From: Pseudomonadota bacterium
GTDB taxonomy: Bacteria > Pseudomonadota > Gammaproteobacteria > Burkholderiales > Burkholderiaceae_C
DNA: 19,245 nucleotides
Assembly (NCBI GenBank): GCA_023442945.1
Contig: JAEZWW010000086.1
Coordinates: 1-19,245, forward strand
Reading direction: 5' to 3'
The notes under the pieces are model-generated. The model was not told the DNA's origin. It did no database searches and saw only the letters and a list, made by a program, of their open reading frames with translations. The position numbers and the translations under genes were made by a program. Below are positions 1 to 6,483 of the stretch, one piece after another (positions within the stretch are counted from its first letter, which is position 1; each line of letters opens with the position of its first letter).

Positions 1-1202
1 GCGTTGGCCGGCAGCGCGTGCAGCCAGCGCTCCAGCGCCAGCAGCGCGCGGCCGGTGGCGGGCGTCTGCAGCACGGCCAGCAGGCCGGCGCGGCGGATGC
101 GGCGCTCGGCCAGCACGGCCGCTTCCATGGCCTGCCATTGCTCGGCGCGCTCGTCGTCGCCATCGATGAAGGCGTCGGACCACAGCGGCAGGCTTTCCAG
201 CCCGGCCACGTCCAGGTCGCGCGCGTTGCCCAGGGCCTTCAACAGCGGCCGCAGCGCCGCGCCATCGGGCAGCGGGTGCGCGGCCAGCACGGGTTTGAAC
301 AGCCACAGCGCGCTGCGCCAGCGGCGCCAGCCGACGCGCGCCTGGTGCACCAGCTCGGGCCCGTCGCTGTGCAGCAGGCCTTCCAGGTTGGTCAGGAACT
401 GGCCCAGCGCTTCGCCCAGCACGGCGTGGGCAGCGGCGGCCACGCCCATCTGGCGCTTCAGCGGCGGGGTCTTGGCGCGGCGCGGCGCGTGGCGGGTGCC
501 GGACAGCAGGCGCCAGCCGAGCTCGGCCTTGCTCAGCGTGGCGGGCAGCACGGCCAGGTGCTGGGCGATCTGGTCGGCGGCGGCGAACAGGGCGTCGGGC
601 GTGCCGGCCAGCAGCTCCAGCTCCAGCTCGCACAGATCGACCGCTTTCTCGGCCCCGGGCGGCCCGGCGCGCACGCGGCCGACGTCCAGCACCAGCTCGA
701 TCCGACTGCCGTCCGGCGCGCTCAGCTCGCGCAGGGTGCGTGTGGCTTCGGTGACGAAGACGGGGGCCAGTTCGGCAAACAGGTGCCCGTCGGCGTCCAG
801 CGCGGCCCAGGGCGGGGCGGCCTCCAGCGCCGTGAAGCTCAGGGCGTCGCCGGGCAACTCGGTTTCCCACTCGCCGCGCTGGGTGAAGCCGCCTTGCGCG
901 GCGTCGGCGGTCTTCAGCGTCTGGAGCCAGCGCGCGGGCGCGCCGTCAGCCTCCAGCCGGCGGATGCGCAGCGCGGCGCGGGCCTGGTGCAGGGCCTGGC
1001 TGGGCGTGTCGAAATAGGTGTTGGTCAGCCGCTGCACGCTGACCGGCAGGCCGGCGACCAGGTCCAGTTGGGCCAGCTGCTCGGCGATGCGTGCCGGGTC
1101 GGCGCCGGGCAGGGCGAGCTTGAGTTCGGCCTCGCTGGCGTGGGCGCTGGGCGCGTCCGCTTGGGCCGACGCCGAGGGTGCGGGAGCGTTGCGTCGTTTC
1201 AT
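1..1202 (-). CDS. CYTH and CHAD domain protein, C-terminus cut by window edge
   Basis: The minus strand is open from ATG 1202 to the window edge, giving 400 residues without a stop. The N-terminal half is a CYTH domain. Its ExExK signature is at residues 24-28 (EAELK), followed by the arginine-rich and acidic strands typical of the triphosphate tunnel fold (IELVLDVGRVRAG, then ELELELLAG) and the SKAELGWRLL end motif. The second half begins a CHAD domain, with LVHQARVGWRRWRSAL and LFKPVL as its histidine- and arginine-rich helices. CYTH-CHAD proteins such as E. coli YgiF are cytoplasmic inorganic triphosphatases; CHAD binds polyphosphate. The activity is inferred from family membership. About 20 Ser/Ala-rich residues precede the fold. 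The start has no visible Shine-Dalgarno sequence and lies directly beside a dispersed repeat copy (1205-1269), so the 5' end could be misplaced. gloA lies upstream on the same strand. Confidence 0.85.
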   Translation of the reverse strand, partial: MKRRNAPAPSASAQADAPSAHASEAELKLALPGADPARIAEQLAQLDLVAGLPVSVQRLTNTYFDTPSQALHQARAALRIRRLEADGAPARWLQTLKTADAAQGGFTQRGEWETELPGDALSFTALEAAPPWAALDADGHLFAELAPVFVTEATRTLRELSAPDGSRIELVLDVGRVRAGPPGAEKAVDLCELELELLAGTPDALFAAADQIAQHLAVLPATLSKAELGWRLLSGTRHAPRRAKTPPLKRQMGVAAAAHAVLGEALGQFLTNLEGLLHSDGPELVHQARVGWRRWRSALWLFKPVLAAHPLPDGAALRPLLKALGNARDLDVAGLESLPLWSDAFIDGDDERAEQWQAMEAAVLAERRIRRAGLLAVLQTPATGRALLALERWLHALPAN

Positions 1203-1204
1203 GG

Positions 1205-1269
1205 TCAAAACCAAGGGAAATCGGTCTTCCGCCCTACAGCCACCTGCGCAGGCAGCTACTTAAAATATA
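1205..1269 (-). repeat. Dispersed ~60 bp repeat, copy 1
   Basis: Read on the minus strand, this copy has AGCTGCCTGCGCAGGTGG, then TGTAGGGCG, then CCGATTTC and CTTG. It matches copy 4 (14686-14752) at about 40 of 46 core positions by eye. It contains the perfect palindrome CCTGCGCAGG. It fills half of the gap between gloA and the CYTH-CHAD gene and ends a few bases before the latter's start codon. Confidence 0.8.
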
Positions 1270-1323
1270 GCACTCGGCAGCGTGGCGCTACCTGGGGAAT
1301 GCCCGGGCGACGCGCCACAGCGC

Positions 1324-1737
1324 TCAGCGCAGGCCTTGACCGCCCGTGCCTTCGGTGCGCTGGATCAGCTCGACCTTGTAGCCGTCGGGGTCGGTGACGA
1401 AGGCGATCACCGTCGTGCCACCGGCCACCGGGCCGGCTTCGCGCGTGACGTTGCCGCCCGCGGCCTTGATCTTTTCGCAGGCGGCGTAAGCGTCGGGCAC
1501 GCCCAGGGCAATGTGGCCATAGGCGGTGCCCATCTCGTAGCTTTCGGTGCCCCAGTTGTAGGTCAACTCGATCTCGGCCTGGCCGGGGTTGCCGCCTTCG
1601 TAGCCGACGAAGGCCAGCGAGTATTTGTATTCCGGGTTTTCCGACGTGCGCAGCAACTGCATGCCCAGCACCTGGGTGTAGAAGTCGATCGAGCGCTGGA
1701 GGTTGCCCACGCGCAGCATGGTGTGAAGGAGTCGCAT
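1324..1737 (-). CDS. gloA: Lactoylglutathione lyase (glyoxalase I)
   Basis: This cytoplasmic metalloenzyme isomerises the hemithioacetal of methylglyoxal and glutathione to S-lactoylglutathione, the first step of the glyoxalase detoxification route. The protein has 137 residues, close to E. coli GloA (135). It is nearly identical to GloA in the opening (MRLLHTMLRVGNLQRSIDFY) and in the blocks TSENPEYKYSLAFVGY, TAYGHIAL and GGTTVIAFVTDPDGYK. The four metal ligands of the Ni2+-type enzyme are present as His5, Glu57, His75 and Glu123; the last three are shifted by one because of one extra residue near position 50. Start ATG 1737 matches the family N-terminus exactly. No clear Shine-Dalgarno sequence was seen. 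The gene diverges from the TRAP transporter genes across a 241 bp gap. Confidence 0.97.
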   Translation of the reverse strand: MRLLHTMLRVGNLQRSIDFYTQVLGMQLLRTSENPEYKYSLAFVGYEGGNPGQAEIELTYNWGTESYEMGTAYGHIALGVPDAYAACEKIKAAGGNVTREAGPVAGGTTVIAFVTDPDGYKVELIQRTEGTGGQGLR

Positions 1738-1809
1738 GCGGTCTATTGTGCCCCCCGCACGTGACAGTCTGGCGCGGGGCGCGGGTGAATACCAATGGTG
1801 GCAGCCGTA

Positions 1810-1836
1810 TTTACTTAATATATTAAACGTTACAAT
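1810..1836 (+). promoter_or_regulatory. Possible promoter with AT palindrome upstream of the TRAP genes
   Basis: In the gap between gloA and dctQ the base composition drops sharply. The 12 bp perfect palindrome TTAATATATTAA lies at 1815-1826. It is followed by TACAAT (1831-1836, 5 of 6 to the sigma70 -10 box), with TTTACT (1810-1815, 4 of 6 to -35) 15 bp upstream. The short spacer makes the promoter weak or activator-dependent. The palindrome lies between the two boxes, where an operator could act on dctQMP, gloA or both. This is inference from sequence only. Confidence 0.35.
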
Positions 1837-1978
1837 CCGCGCCGCTTAGGGGTAGGCCCTGTGCGGCCGGCGCGAGGCGCTGGGTAGACTGGCCGCCCGC
1901 AAACACGGGTGCGACGCGAAGGCGCTGGCCCCGCGATCGCCCGGCGAGCCCAGAGTTTTAAGGAGAAAGTGTGCTGCC

Positions 1979-2500
1979 ATGACGGCCGACAATCGAATGC
2001 ACGAGGGCCCGATCGGGCGATTGCTGCACGTGCTGTGCGACGTCTGCGCCGTCATCGGCGGCGCGGTGCTGATCGCCATGGCCGCCATGACCGTGGTCAG
2101 CGTGATCGGGCGCACCTTCTTCGACAGCCCCATCCTGGGCGATGTCGAGCTGGTCCAGCTCGGCCTGGCGGTCTGCGTGGCGACCTTCCTGCCTTACACC
2201 CAGTTTCGCAGCGCGAACATCATCGTGGACTTCTTCACCGCCAAGGCTTCGCTGCGCAGCCAGCGCTGGATGGACGGCCTGGGCTGCCTGCTGTACGCCG
2301 GCATGACGGCGCTGATCGCCTGGCGCGTGTACGCCGGCGGCGTGATGAGCCAGGAGAACCAGGAAGCGTCCATGCTGATGAACCTGCCGCTGTGGATCCC
2401 CTACATGCTGATGGTGCCCGGCCTCGTGCTGTGCACGCTGGTGGGGCTGTACCAGGCGGTCATGTACTGGACGCAGCCTGCAACGGAAGAGGGCGTTTGA
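1979..2500 (+). CDS. dctQ: TRAP transporter small permease (DctQ family)
   Basis: This is the small inner-membrane subunit of a tripartite ATP-independent periplasmic transporter. It partners with the large permease DctM and the binding protein DctP and is driven by an ion gradient. The 173 residues form four hydrophobic segments (about 16-45, 60-75, 100-120 and 135-162). Family landmarks are VSVIGRTFFDSPILGDVELVQL, an ATFLPYTQFRSANIIVDFF stretch resembling the usual R..HI.VD motif, and a short polar C-terminus. ATG 1979 is used because AAGGAG lies at 1960-1965. The 13-base spacing is longer than usual, but no other in-frame start fits better. The stop codon shares one base with the start of dctM (TGATG), so translation is probably coupled. 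The substrate cannot be told from this subunit. Confidence 0.93.
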   Translation: MTADNRMHEGPIGRLLHVLCDVCAVIGGAVLIAMAAMTVVSVIGRTFFDSPILGDVELVQLGLAVCVATFLPYTQFRSANIIVDFFTAKASLRSQRWMDGLGCLLYAGMTALIAWRVYAGGVMSQENQEASMLMNLPLWIPYMLMVPGLVLCTLVGLYQAVMYWTQPATEEGV

Positions 2501-3822
2501 TGAGCACCCTGACCATCGGTCTGATGCTGTTTGTGGCCATGCTGCTGCTGATGGCCATCCGCGTGCCGATCGCCGTGGCCATGTTCGTGCCCGGCGCGGT
2601 CGGTTACGTGGTCTTGTCGGGCTGGGACCCGCTGATGGCGCACCTGCGCGGCGCGGTGTACGGGCGCGTGTCGGTGTACGACCTGTCGGTGATCCCGCTG
2701 TTCATGCTGATGGGGGGCTTTGCCGTCAACGGCGGGCTGTCCAAGGCGCTGTTCGACTTCGCCAACTCGCTGCTTGGCCGCTTCAAGGGCGGCATGGCGA
2801 TGGCCGGCATCTTGGCCTGCGCGGCGTTCGGGGCAATTTCGGGCTCCACCGTGGCGACCACGGCGACGATCGCCCAGGTGGCCTACCCGGAGATGCGGCG
2901 CATCAACTACTCCGGCCGGCTGGCCACCGCGGCCCTGGCCACCGGCGGCACCATGGGCGTGCTGCTGCCGCCGTCGGTCACCCTGATGGTCTACGCCATC
3001 CTGACCGAGCAGAACATCACCAAGACCTTCCTGGCCGCCTACGTGCCGGCCATTCTGGCGGCGCTGGGCTACCTGGTGGTGATCGCGATCTACGTGCGCC
3101 TGCGGCCCGACCAGGCGCCCGAGGCGCGCGCCGCCAGCGGCGCCGAGGTGATGCAGGCGGGCGCCAAAGTCTGGCCGATCGCGCTGATCTTCATCGCCGT
3201 GTTCGGCGGTATCTACGGCGGCATCTTCACGCCGACCGAGGGCGCGGCCATCGGCGCCACGCTGACGTTCATCATCACGCTGATCCAGCGCCAGCTGACG
3301 CTGAAGAAGGCCATCGAGTCGATCCGCACCACGGCGGTGACGTCCGGCATGATCTTCATGATCTTCATCGGCGCGGACATGATGAACGCGTCGCTCGCGC
3401 TGTCGCAGCTGCCCAACCAGATGGCCGACTTGATCGCCCACGCCGCCATCCCGCCGGTGTTGGTGATGGCGGTGATCATGCTGTTCTACGTGGTGCTGGG
3501 CTGCGTGATGGACGAGATGTCCATGATCCTGCTGACGGTGCCGGTGGTCTTCCCGGTGATCATGGGCATGGACTTCTTCGGCCTGGACACGTCCGACAAG
3601 GCGCTGTGGTTCGGGATACTCATTCTTACCGTTTGTGCCATCGGCATGATCTTCCCGCCGGTCGGCTTGAACGTTTATGTCATGAACGGCCTAGCCAAGG
3701 ACGTGCCCATGGTCGAGACGTACAAGGGCGTATTCATCTTCCTGGCCTGGGACTTCATCCGCCTGGCCCTGCTGATCCTGTTCCCTGGCATCACGCTGTG
3801 GCTGGTGCATCTGCTGACCTGA
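2500..3822 (+). CDS. dctM: TRAP transporter large permease (DctM family)
   Basis: This is the large membrane subunit that carries the transport path of the TRAP transporter. The 440 residues match the usual DctM length (about 425-440) and fold into roughly a dozen hydrophobic segments. Clear family blocks are AMFVPGAVGYVVL near the N-terminus, FDFANSLLGRFKGGMAMAGI, the glycine/serine-rich FGAISGSTVATTATIA, and GGTMGVLLPPSVTLMVYA. The second half has the matching IYGGIFTPTEGAAIGA, GCVMDEMSMILLTVPVVFPV and FPPVGLNVYVMNG blocks. The start ATG 2500 overlaps the dctQ stop codon by one base. The frame is open upstream as far as 1909, but that part lies on top of dctQ and is not coding. The gene is followed after 27 bp by the binding-protein gene. 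Confidence 0.95.
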   Translation: MSTLTIGLMLFVAMLLLMAIRVPIAVAMFVPGAVGYVVLSGWDPLMAHLRGAVYGRVSVYDLSVIPLFMLMGGFAVNGGLSKALFDFANSLLGRFKGGMAMAGILACAAFGAISGSTVATTATIAQVAYPEMRRINYSGRLATAALATGGTMGVLLPPSVTLMVYAILTEQNITKTFLAAYVPAILAALGYLVVIAIYVRLRPDQAPEARAASGAEVMQAGAKVWPIALIFIAVFGGIYGGIFTPTEGAAIGATLTFIITLIQRQLTLKKAIESIRTTAVTSGMIFMIFIGADMMNASLALSQLPNQMADLIAHAAIPPVLVMAVIMLFYVVLGCVMDEMSMILLTVPVVFPVIMGMDFFGLDTSDKALWFGILILTVCAIGMIFPPVGLNVYVMNGLAKDVPMVETYKGVFIFLAWDFIRLALLILFPGITLWLVHLLT

Positions 3823-3849
3823 GCAACCGACTTTTTAGGAGAAACGACG

Positions 3850-4887
3850 ATGGCTTTGAAAATCAACCGACTCATCGCCGCCTCGGCACTGTCCCTGCTG
3901 GCCGGCGCCGCCGTGCAGGCGCAGACCGTGCTGAAGGTGCACCACTTCCTGCCCTCGGGCTCCAGCTCGCAGCAGAAGATCATCGCGCCCTGGTGCGCCA
4001 AGATCGAAAAGGAATCCGGTGGCGAGCTGAAGTGCCAGATCTACCCTGCCATGCAACTGGGCGGCACGCCGCCGCAGCTGCTGGACCAGGTGCGTGACGG
4101 CGTGGCCGACATCGTGTGGTCGGTGCCGACCTATTCGGCCGGCCGCTACACCAAGTCGGAGGTGTTCGAGCTGCCCTTCATGGCGATCAACGCCAAGCAG
4201 GGCTCGCAAGCGCTGTGGGACTATGTGCAGAAGAACGCGCTGGACGAGTACAAGGGCATCAAGCCGATCTTCATGCACACCACCGAAGGGTATGTGCTGC
4301 ACAGCAACAAGCCCATCCACAAGCTGGAGGACATGAAGGGCAAGAAGATCCGCACCGCCACGCGCATCTCGGCGCGCATGATGTCCGCGATGGGTGGCAC
4401 GCCGGTGCAGATGCCGCTGCCGCAGGTGCCGGACGCGCTGTCCAAGGGCGTGGTCGATGGCGTGCTGGTGCCCTGGGAAGCCCTGCCCGCGACCAAGCTG
4501 CACGAGATCGTGAAGTACCACCTGGACGCACCGATCGGCTCGCCGCGCTTTGCCAACACCATCTTCATCTTCGGCATGAACCAGGCCAAGTACGACAGCC
4601 TGTCGCCCAAGCTCAAGAAGGTGATCGACGACAACTCGGGCCTGGCCGCTTCGGCCTGGGCGGGCGAGGAAGGCTTTGACAACATCGTCGCGCCGTACTC
4701 CAAGCTGGCGCGCGACCGCGGCAACACCATTTCGGTGATCGAGCCGGCCGAGCTGGCGCGCTGGGAAAAGACCACCGCCAACGTGGACGAGATCTGGCTG
4801 AAGGACGCCCAGGCCAAGGGCTACGACGGCAAGAAGCTGATCGAGGACGCCAAGGCGCTGCTGAAAAAGTACGCACCTGCGAAGTAA
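3850..4887 (+). CDS. dctP: TRAP transporter periplasmic substrate-binding protein (DctP family)
   Basis: This is the soluble periplasmic receptor that delivers ligand to the DctQM permease. Of its 345 residues, 1-24 form a Sec signal peptide (KINR, hydrophobic core, cleavage expected after AVQA-24). The mature part has the family features LKVHHFLPSGS, IYPAMQLGGTPPQLLDQVRDGVADIVW, FELPFMA and, after it, GKKIRTATRISARMM. Arg168 in IRT corresponds to the arginine that in TRAP receptors salt-bridges the substrate carboxylate. A carboxylic acid ligand is therefore likely, but its identity is not evident. TTAGGAG lies nine bases before ATG 3850. The order Q-M-P, with the receptor last, differs from the classical dctPQM order but is common. 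An intrinsic terminator follows within 60 bp. Confidence 0.95.
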   Translation: MALKINRLIAASALSLLAGAAVQAQTVLKVHHFLPSGSSSQQKIIAPWCAKIEKESGGELKCQIYPAMQLGGTPPQLLDQVRDGVADIVWSVPTYSAGRYTKSEVFELPFMAINAKQGSQALWDYVQKNALDEYKGIKPIFMHTTEGYVLHSNKPIHKLEDMKGKKIRTATRISARMMSAMGGTPVQMPLPQVPDALSKGVVDGVLVPWEALPATKLHEIVKYHLDAPIGSPRFANTIFIFGMNQAKYDSLSPKLKKVIDDNSGLAASAWAGEEGFDNIVAPYSKLARDRGNTISVIEPAELARWEKTTANVDEIWLKDAQAKGYDGKKLIEDAKALLKKYAPAK

Positions 4888-4941
4888 GTCGCGGCGGGGC
4901 TGGCCGCACGGCCAGACGGCTGCCGGCCGCGCTTTCCGGAC

Positions 4942-4970
4942 AAGCCGCTGCGGTTGCAGCGGCTTTTTTT
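4942..4970 (+). terminator. Intrinsic terminator after dctP
   Basis: AAGCCGCTG (4942-4950) pairs perfectly with CAGCGGCTT (4957-4965). A further C-G pair closes a GGTT tetraloop, and a run of seven T follows (4964-4970). It ends the dctQMP transcript 55 bp after the dctP stop codon. Confidence 0.9.
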
Positions 4971-4978
4971 GTGCGCGA

Positions 4979-5040
4979 TTTCAAAAGAAAAGTGGATTGG
5001 GCCTTAGAACCATCTGCGCGGGCAGCTATCAAAATCGAAG
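4979..5040 (-). repeat. Dispersed ~60 bp repeat, copy 2
   Basis: The minus-strand reading is GATAGCTGCCCGCGCAGATGG, with TTCTAAGGCCCAATCCA and a CTTTTGAAA end. It is the most diverged of the left-hand copies in its distal half but keeps the GATAGCTGC and GCGCAG core. It starts nine bases after the T-run of the dctP terminator. Confidence 0.7.
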
Positions 5041-5183
5041 TACAAGGTTGCTGATAACACAGGCGTGGGAAGGCAGGCCAGCGGTTTTTGACCGCCGTCA
5101 GCGCCTGGCGCACAACGTCGCGACGCACGGCGCGATGGGGATGGCATGGTGCCCTCGGCTGCGCACAGGGCCATAAGGGGGTA

Positions 5184-5211
5184 TGGACAGCCGGTCACGT
5201 ACTGATACAGT
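5184..5211 (+). promoter_or_regulatory. Candidate sigma70 promoter for xrtH
   Basis: TGGACA (5184-5189, 5 of 6 to -35) and TACAGT (5206-5211, 4 of 6 to -10) are separated by 16 bp. Transcription would begin near 5218, a few bases before the hairpin at 5221-5241. The call is based on consensus matching only. Confidence 0.4.
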
Positions 5212-5220
5212 GCGGCGAAG

Positions 5221-5248
5221 GGGCGCCAGATGCCGGCGCCCGGTTTTT
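5221..5248 (+). other. Terminator-like hairpin abutting the xrtH start
   Basis: GGGCGCC (5221-5227) pairs with GGCGCCC (5235-5241) around a 7-base loop. GG and five T follow (5244-5248). The T-run ends 4 bases before the first in-frame GTG (5253) and 13 bases before the preferred GTG (5262). On read-through RNA from upstream it could terminate transcription. On RNA starting near 5218 it would be a 5'-terminal hairpin that could stabilise the message or hinder ribosome loading. Confidence 0.5.
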
Positions 5249-5261
5249 CCTGGTGGTTGCC

Positions 5262-5777
5262 GTGATCCGATTTTTTCTGCTGTTTCTGACCATCCAGGCC
5301 GTGCTGTTTGGCGTGGAAATGCTCAACACCGTCCAGGAGGCCGTGGTGCAGCCGTGGACGAGCTGGGTGGCGTCGGTCAGCGCCGGCATCGCCAAGTTTT
5401 TTGATCCGACCGTCATCTCCTACGGCCGCGTGCTGCAAAGCCCGGCGACGGGCTTTGGCGTGTCGATCGAGCCGGGTTGCAACGGCATCGAGGCGGCCGT
5501 GGTGCTGATCGCGGCGATCGTGGCCTTCCCGTCCAGCTGGAAGATGAAGCTGTGGGGCATTGGCCTCGGCTTTGTCGCCGTGCAGGCGGTCAACCTGATC
5601 CGCGTGGTCAGCCTGTTCTTCCTCGGCCAGTGGAACATGCAGGTGTTCGAGTTCGCCCACCTCTACATGTGGCAGGCGCTGATCATGCTGGATGTGCTGG
5701 TGGTGTGGCTGCTGTGGATGCGCTACGTCGCCAAGCACGACGGCCTGCGCCAGACGCCCCCCGCCGCTGCGGCCTGA
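5262..5777 (+). CDS. xrtH: Exosortase H (IPTLxxWG-CTERM sorting protease)
   Basis: Exosortases are integral inner-membrane cysteine transpeptidases that recognise short C-terminal sorting signals on secreted proteins, and cleave and transfer them during surface sorting. This protein is all membrane helices with the family triad at Cys73 (PGCNGIEA), Arg114 (VNLIRVVSLF) and His133 (FAHLYMWQ). The length (171 residues), the VLQSPATGFGVSIEPGCNG block and the associated partner gene fit the small exosortase H class, known to pair with IPTLxxWG-CTERM substrates. GTG 5262 is chosen because MIRFFLLF fits the family N-terminus; GTG 5253 would add three residues. Neither has a Shine-Dalgarno sequence, and a strong hairpin sits directly upstream. 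No protein in the window carries an IPTLxxWG tail. The next gene follows after 13 bp. Confidence 0.88.
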   Translation: MIRFFLLFLTIQAVLFGVEMLNTVQEAVVQPWTSWVASVSAGIAKFFDPTVISYGRVLQSPATGFGVSIEPGCNGIEAAVVLIAAIVAFPSSWKMKLWGIGLGFVAVQAVNLIRVVSLFFLGQWNMQVFEFAHLYMWQALIMLDVLVVWLLWMRYVAKHDGLRQTPPAAAA

Positions 5778-5790
5778 GTGGAGGCTCCGC

Positions 5791-6447
5791 ATGGACCGCC
5801 GCGCCACGCTGATTGGCCGCTTTTTGCTGCTGTCGGTCCTCGGCCTGATCGTGCTGATCCCGCTGTGGTACATGGCGGCGCCGCTGTTTGCCCGGCCCCC
5901 GACCTGGCTGGCCGGCAAGGCCATGGAGGCGCTGTTTCCCTGGGTCAAGGGCTTTGACCTGAAGGCCGCCACATCCATTCTGTACACCTCGGTCCAGGTG
6001 CGCATGCGCGGGCCGTCGGGCGACGTGTTCGTGGAAGCCACGCCGTCGGCACCGTACCCCATCCTGGGCTACGGCGTGGCGCTGGTGTGGGCGATGCTGA
6101 TCGCGTCGCGCACCCCGAAATGGTGGCTGAAGGGCCTGGTCGCCACGGCCATTCTCTTCGTGTCGCAGGCGGTGGGGATCTGCTTTGTCTGGCTGAAGAA
6201 CCTGGTGGTGTCGATCGGCCCCGCCGCCATCGACTACCTGGGTGTGTCGCGCTTTCAGGCCAACGCCATCCTCTACGGCCACCAGTTCAGCGTGCTGATG
6301 ATGACGCCGATGCTGCCCATCTTGCTGTGGTTGCTGTTCAACAAGCGCTTCGTGGCCGCACTGTGGCTGGAGGCCGCGCTCGACGGGCCGGGCGAAAAGC
6401 GCACGTCGGCGCAGCACGACACGGCGGTCAAGGAACCGCAGGGCTGA
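5791..6447 (+). CDS. Exosortase H-associated membrane protein
   Basis: This is a 218-residue integral membrane protein with about five hydrophobic segments (roughly 10-35, 90-108, 115-140, 145-165 and 170-185). Between segments one and two is an extracytoplasmic stretch containing the YTSVQVRMRGPSGDVFVEATPSAPYPILGYG region. I recognise it as the protein regularly encoded beside exosortase H. Its biochemical role is not established, and a role in handling or sorting the same substrates is inferred from the pairing. The start ATG 5791 is well supported by GTGGAGG at 5778-5784, right after the xrtH stop. The charged C-terminal tail is probably cytoplasmic. The gene converges on the TolC-family gene with a 36 bp gap and no visible terminator between them. 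Confidence 0.82.
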   Translation: MDRRATLIGRFLLLSVLGLIVLIPLWYMAAPLFARPPTWLAGKAMEALFPWVKGFDLKAATSILYTSVQVRMRGPSGDVFVEATPSAPYPILGYGVALVWAMLIASRTPKWWLKGLVATAILFVSQAVGICFVWLKNLVVSIGPAAIDYLGVSRFQANAILYGHQFSVLMMTPMLPILLWLLFNKRFVAALWLEAALDGPGEKRTSAQHDTAVKEPQG

Positions 6448-6483
6448 CCGCTGCGCGGGTTGGGCAGCCGGCCAGTGCGGGTT

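Larger units (their letters stand above)
4888..5261. other. Gap between the TRAP genes and xrtH, 374 bp
   Basis: This gap has no convincing gene. In order it holds the dctP terminator (4942-4970), dispersed repeat copy 2 (4979-5040), a GC-rich stretch with small hairpins (for example GCGGT/ACCGC near 5080-5096), a promoter-like pair (5184-5211) and a terminator-like hairpin (5221-5248) just before the xrtH start. An open frame starting with ATG 5088 runs into xrtH, but its first 58 residues look like noncoding GC-rich translation. Confidence 0.6.

Noticed and set aside
4..1397. Long plus-strand frames over the CYTH-CHAD gene
   Set aside because: The minus strand encodes a clear two-domain protein throughout. 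The plus frames have low-complexity Ser/Arg or Gln/Arg composition.
1909..2499. Upstream extension of the dctM frame
   Set aside because: It overlaps the whole of dctQ in another frame and has no membrane or family features before MSTLTIGLML.
5161..5194. Cyclic di-GMP-I (GEMM) riboswitch before xrtH
   Set aside because: GCACAGGGC, a CCATA/TATGG stem and ACAGCC recall the GEMM core, but the conserved AAA after GGC, the GNRA tetraloop and the CGCAAAGCC segment are missing.
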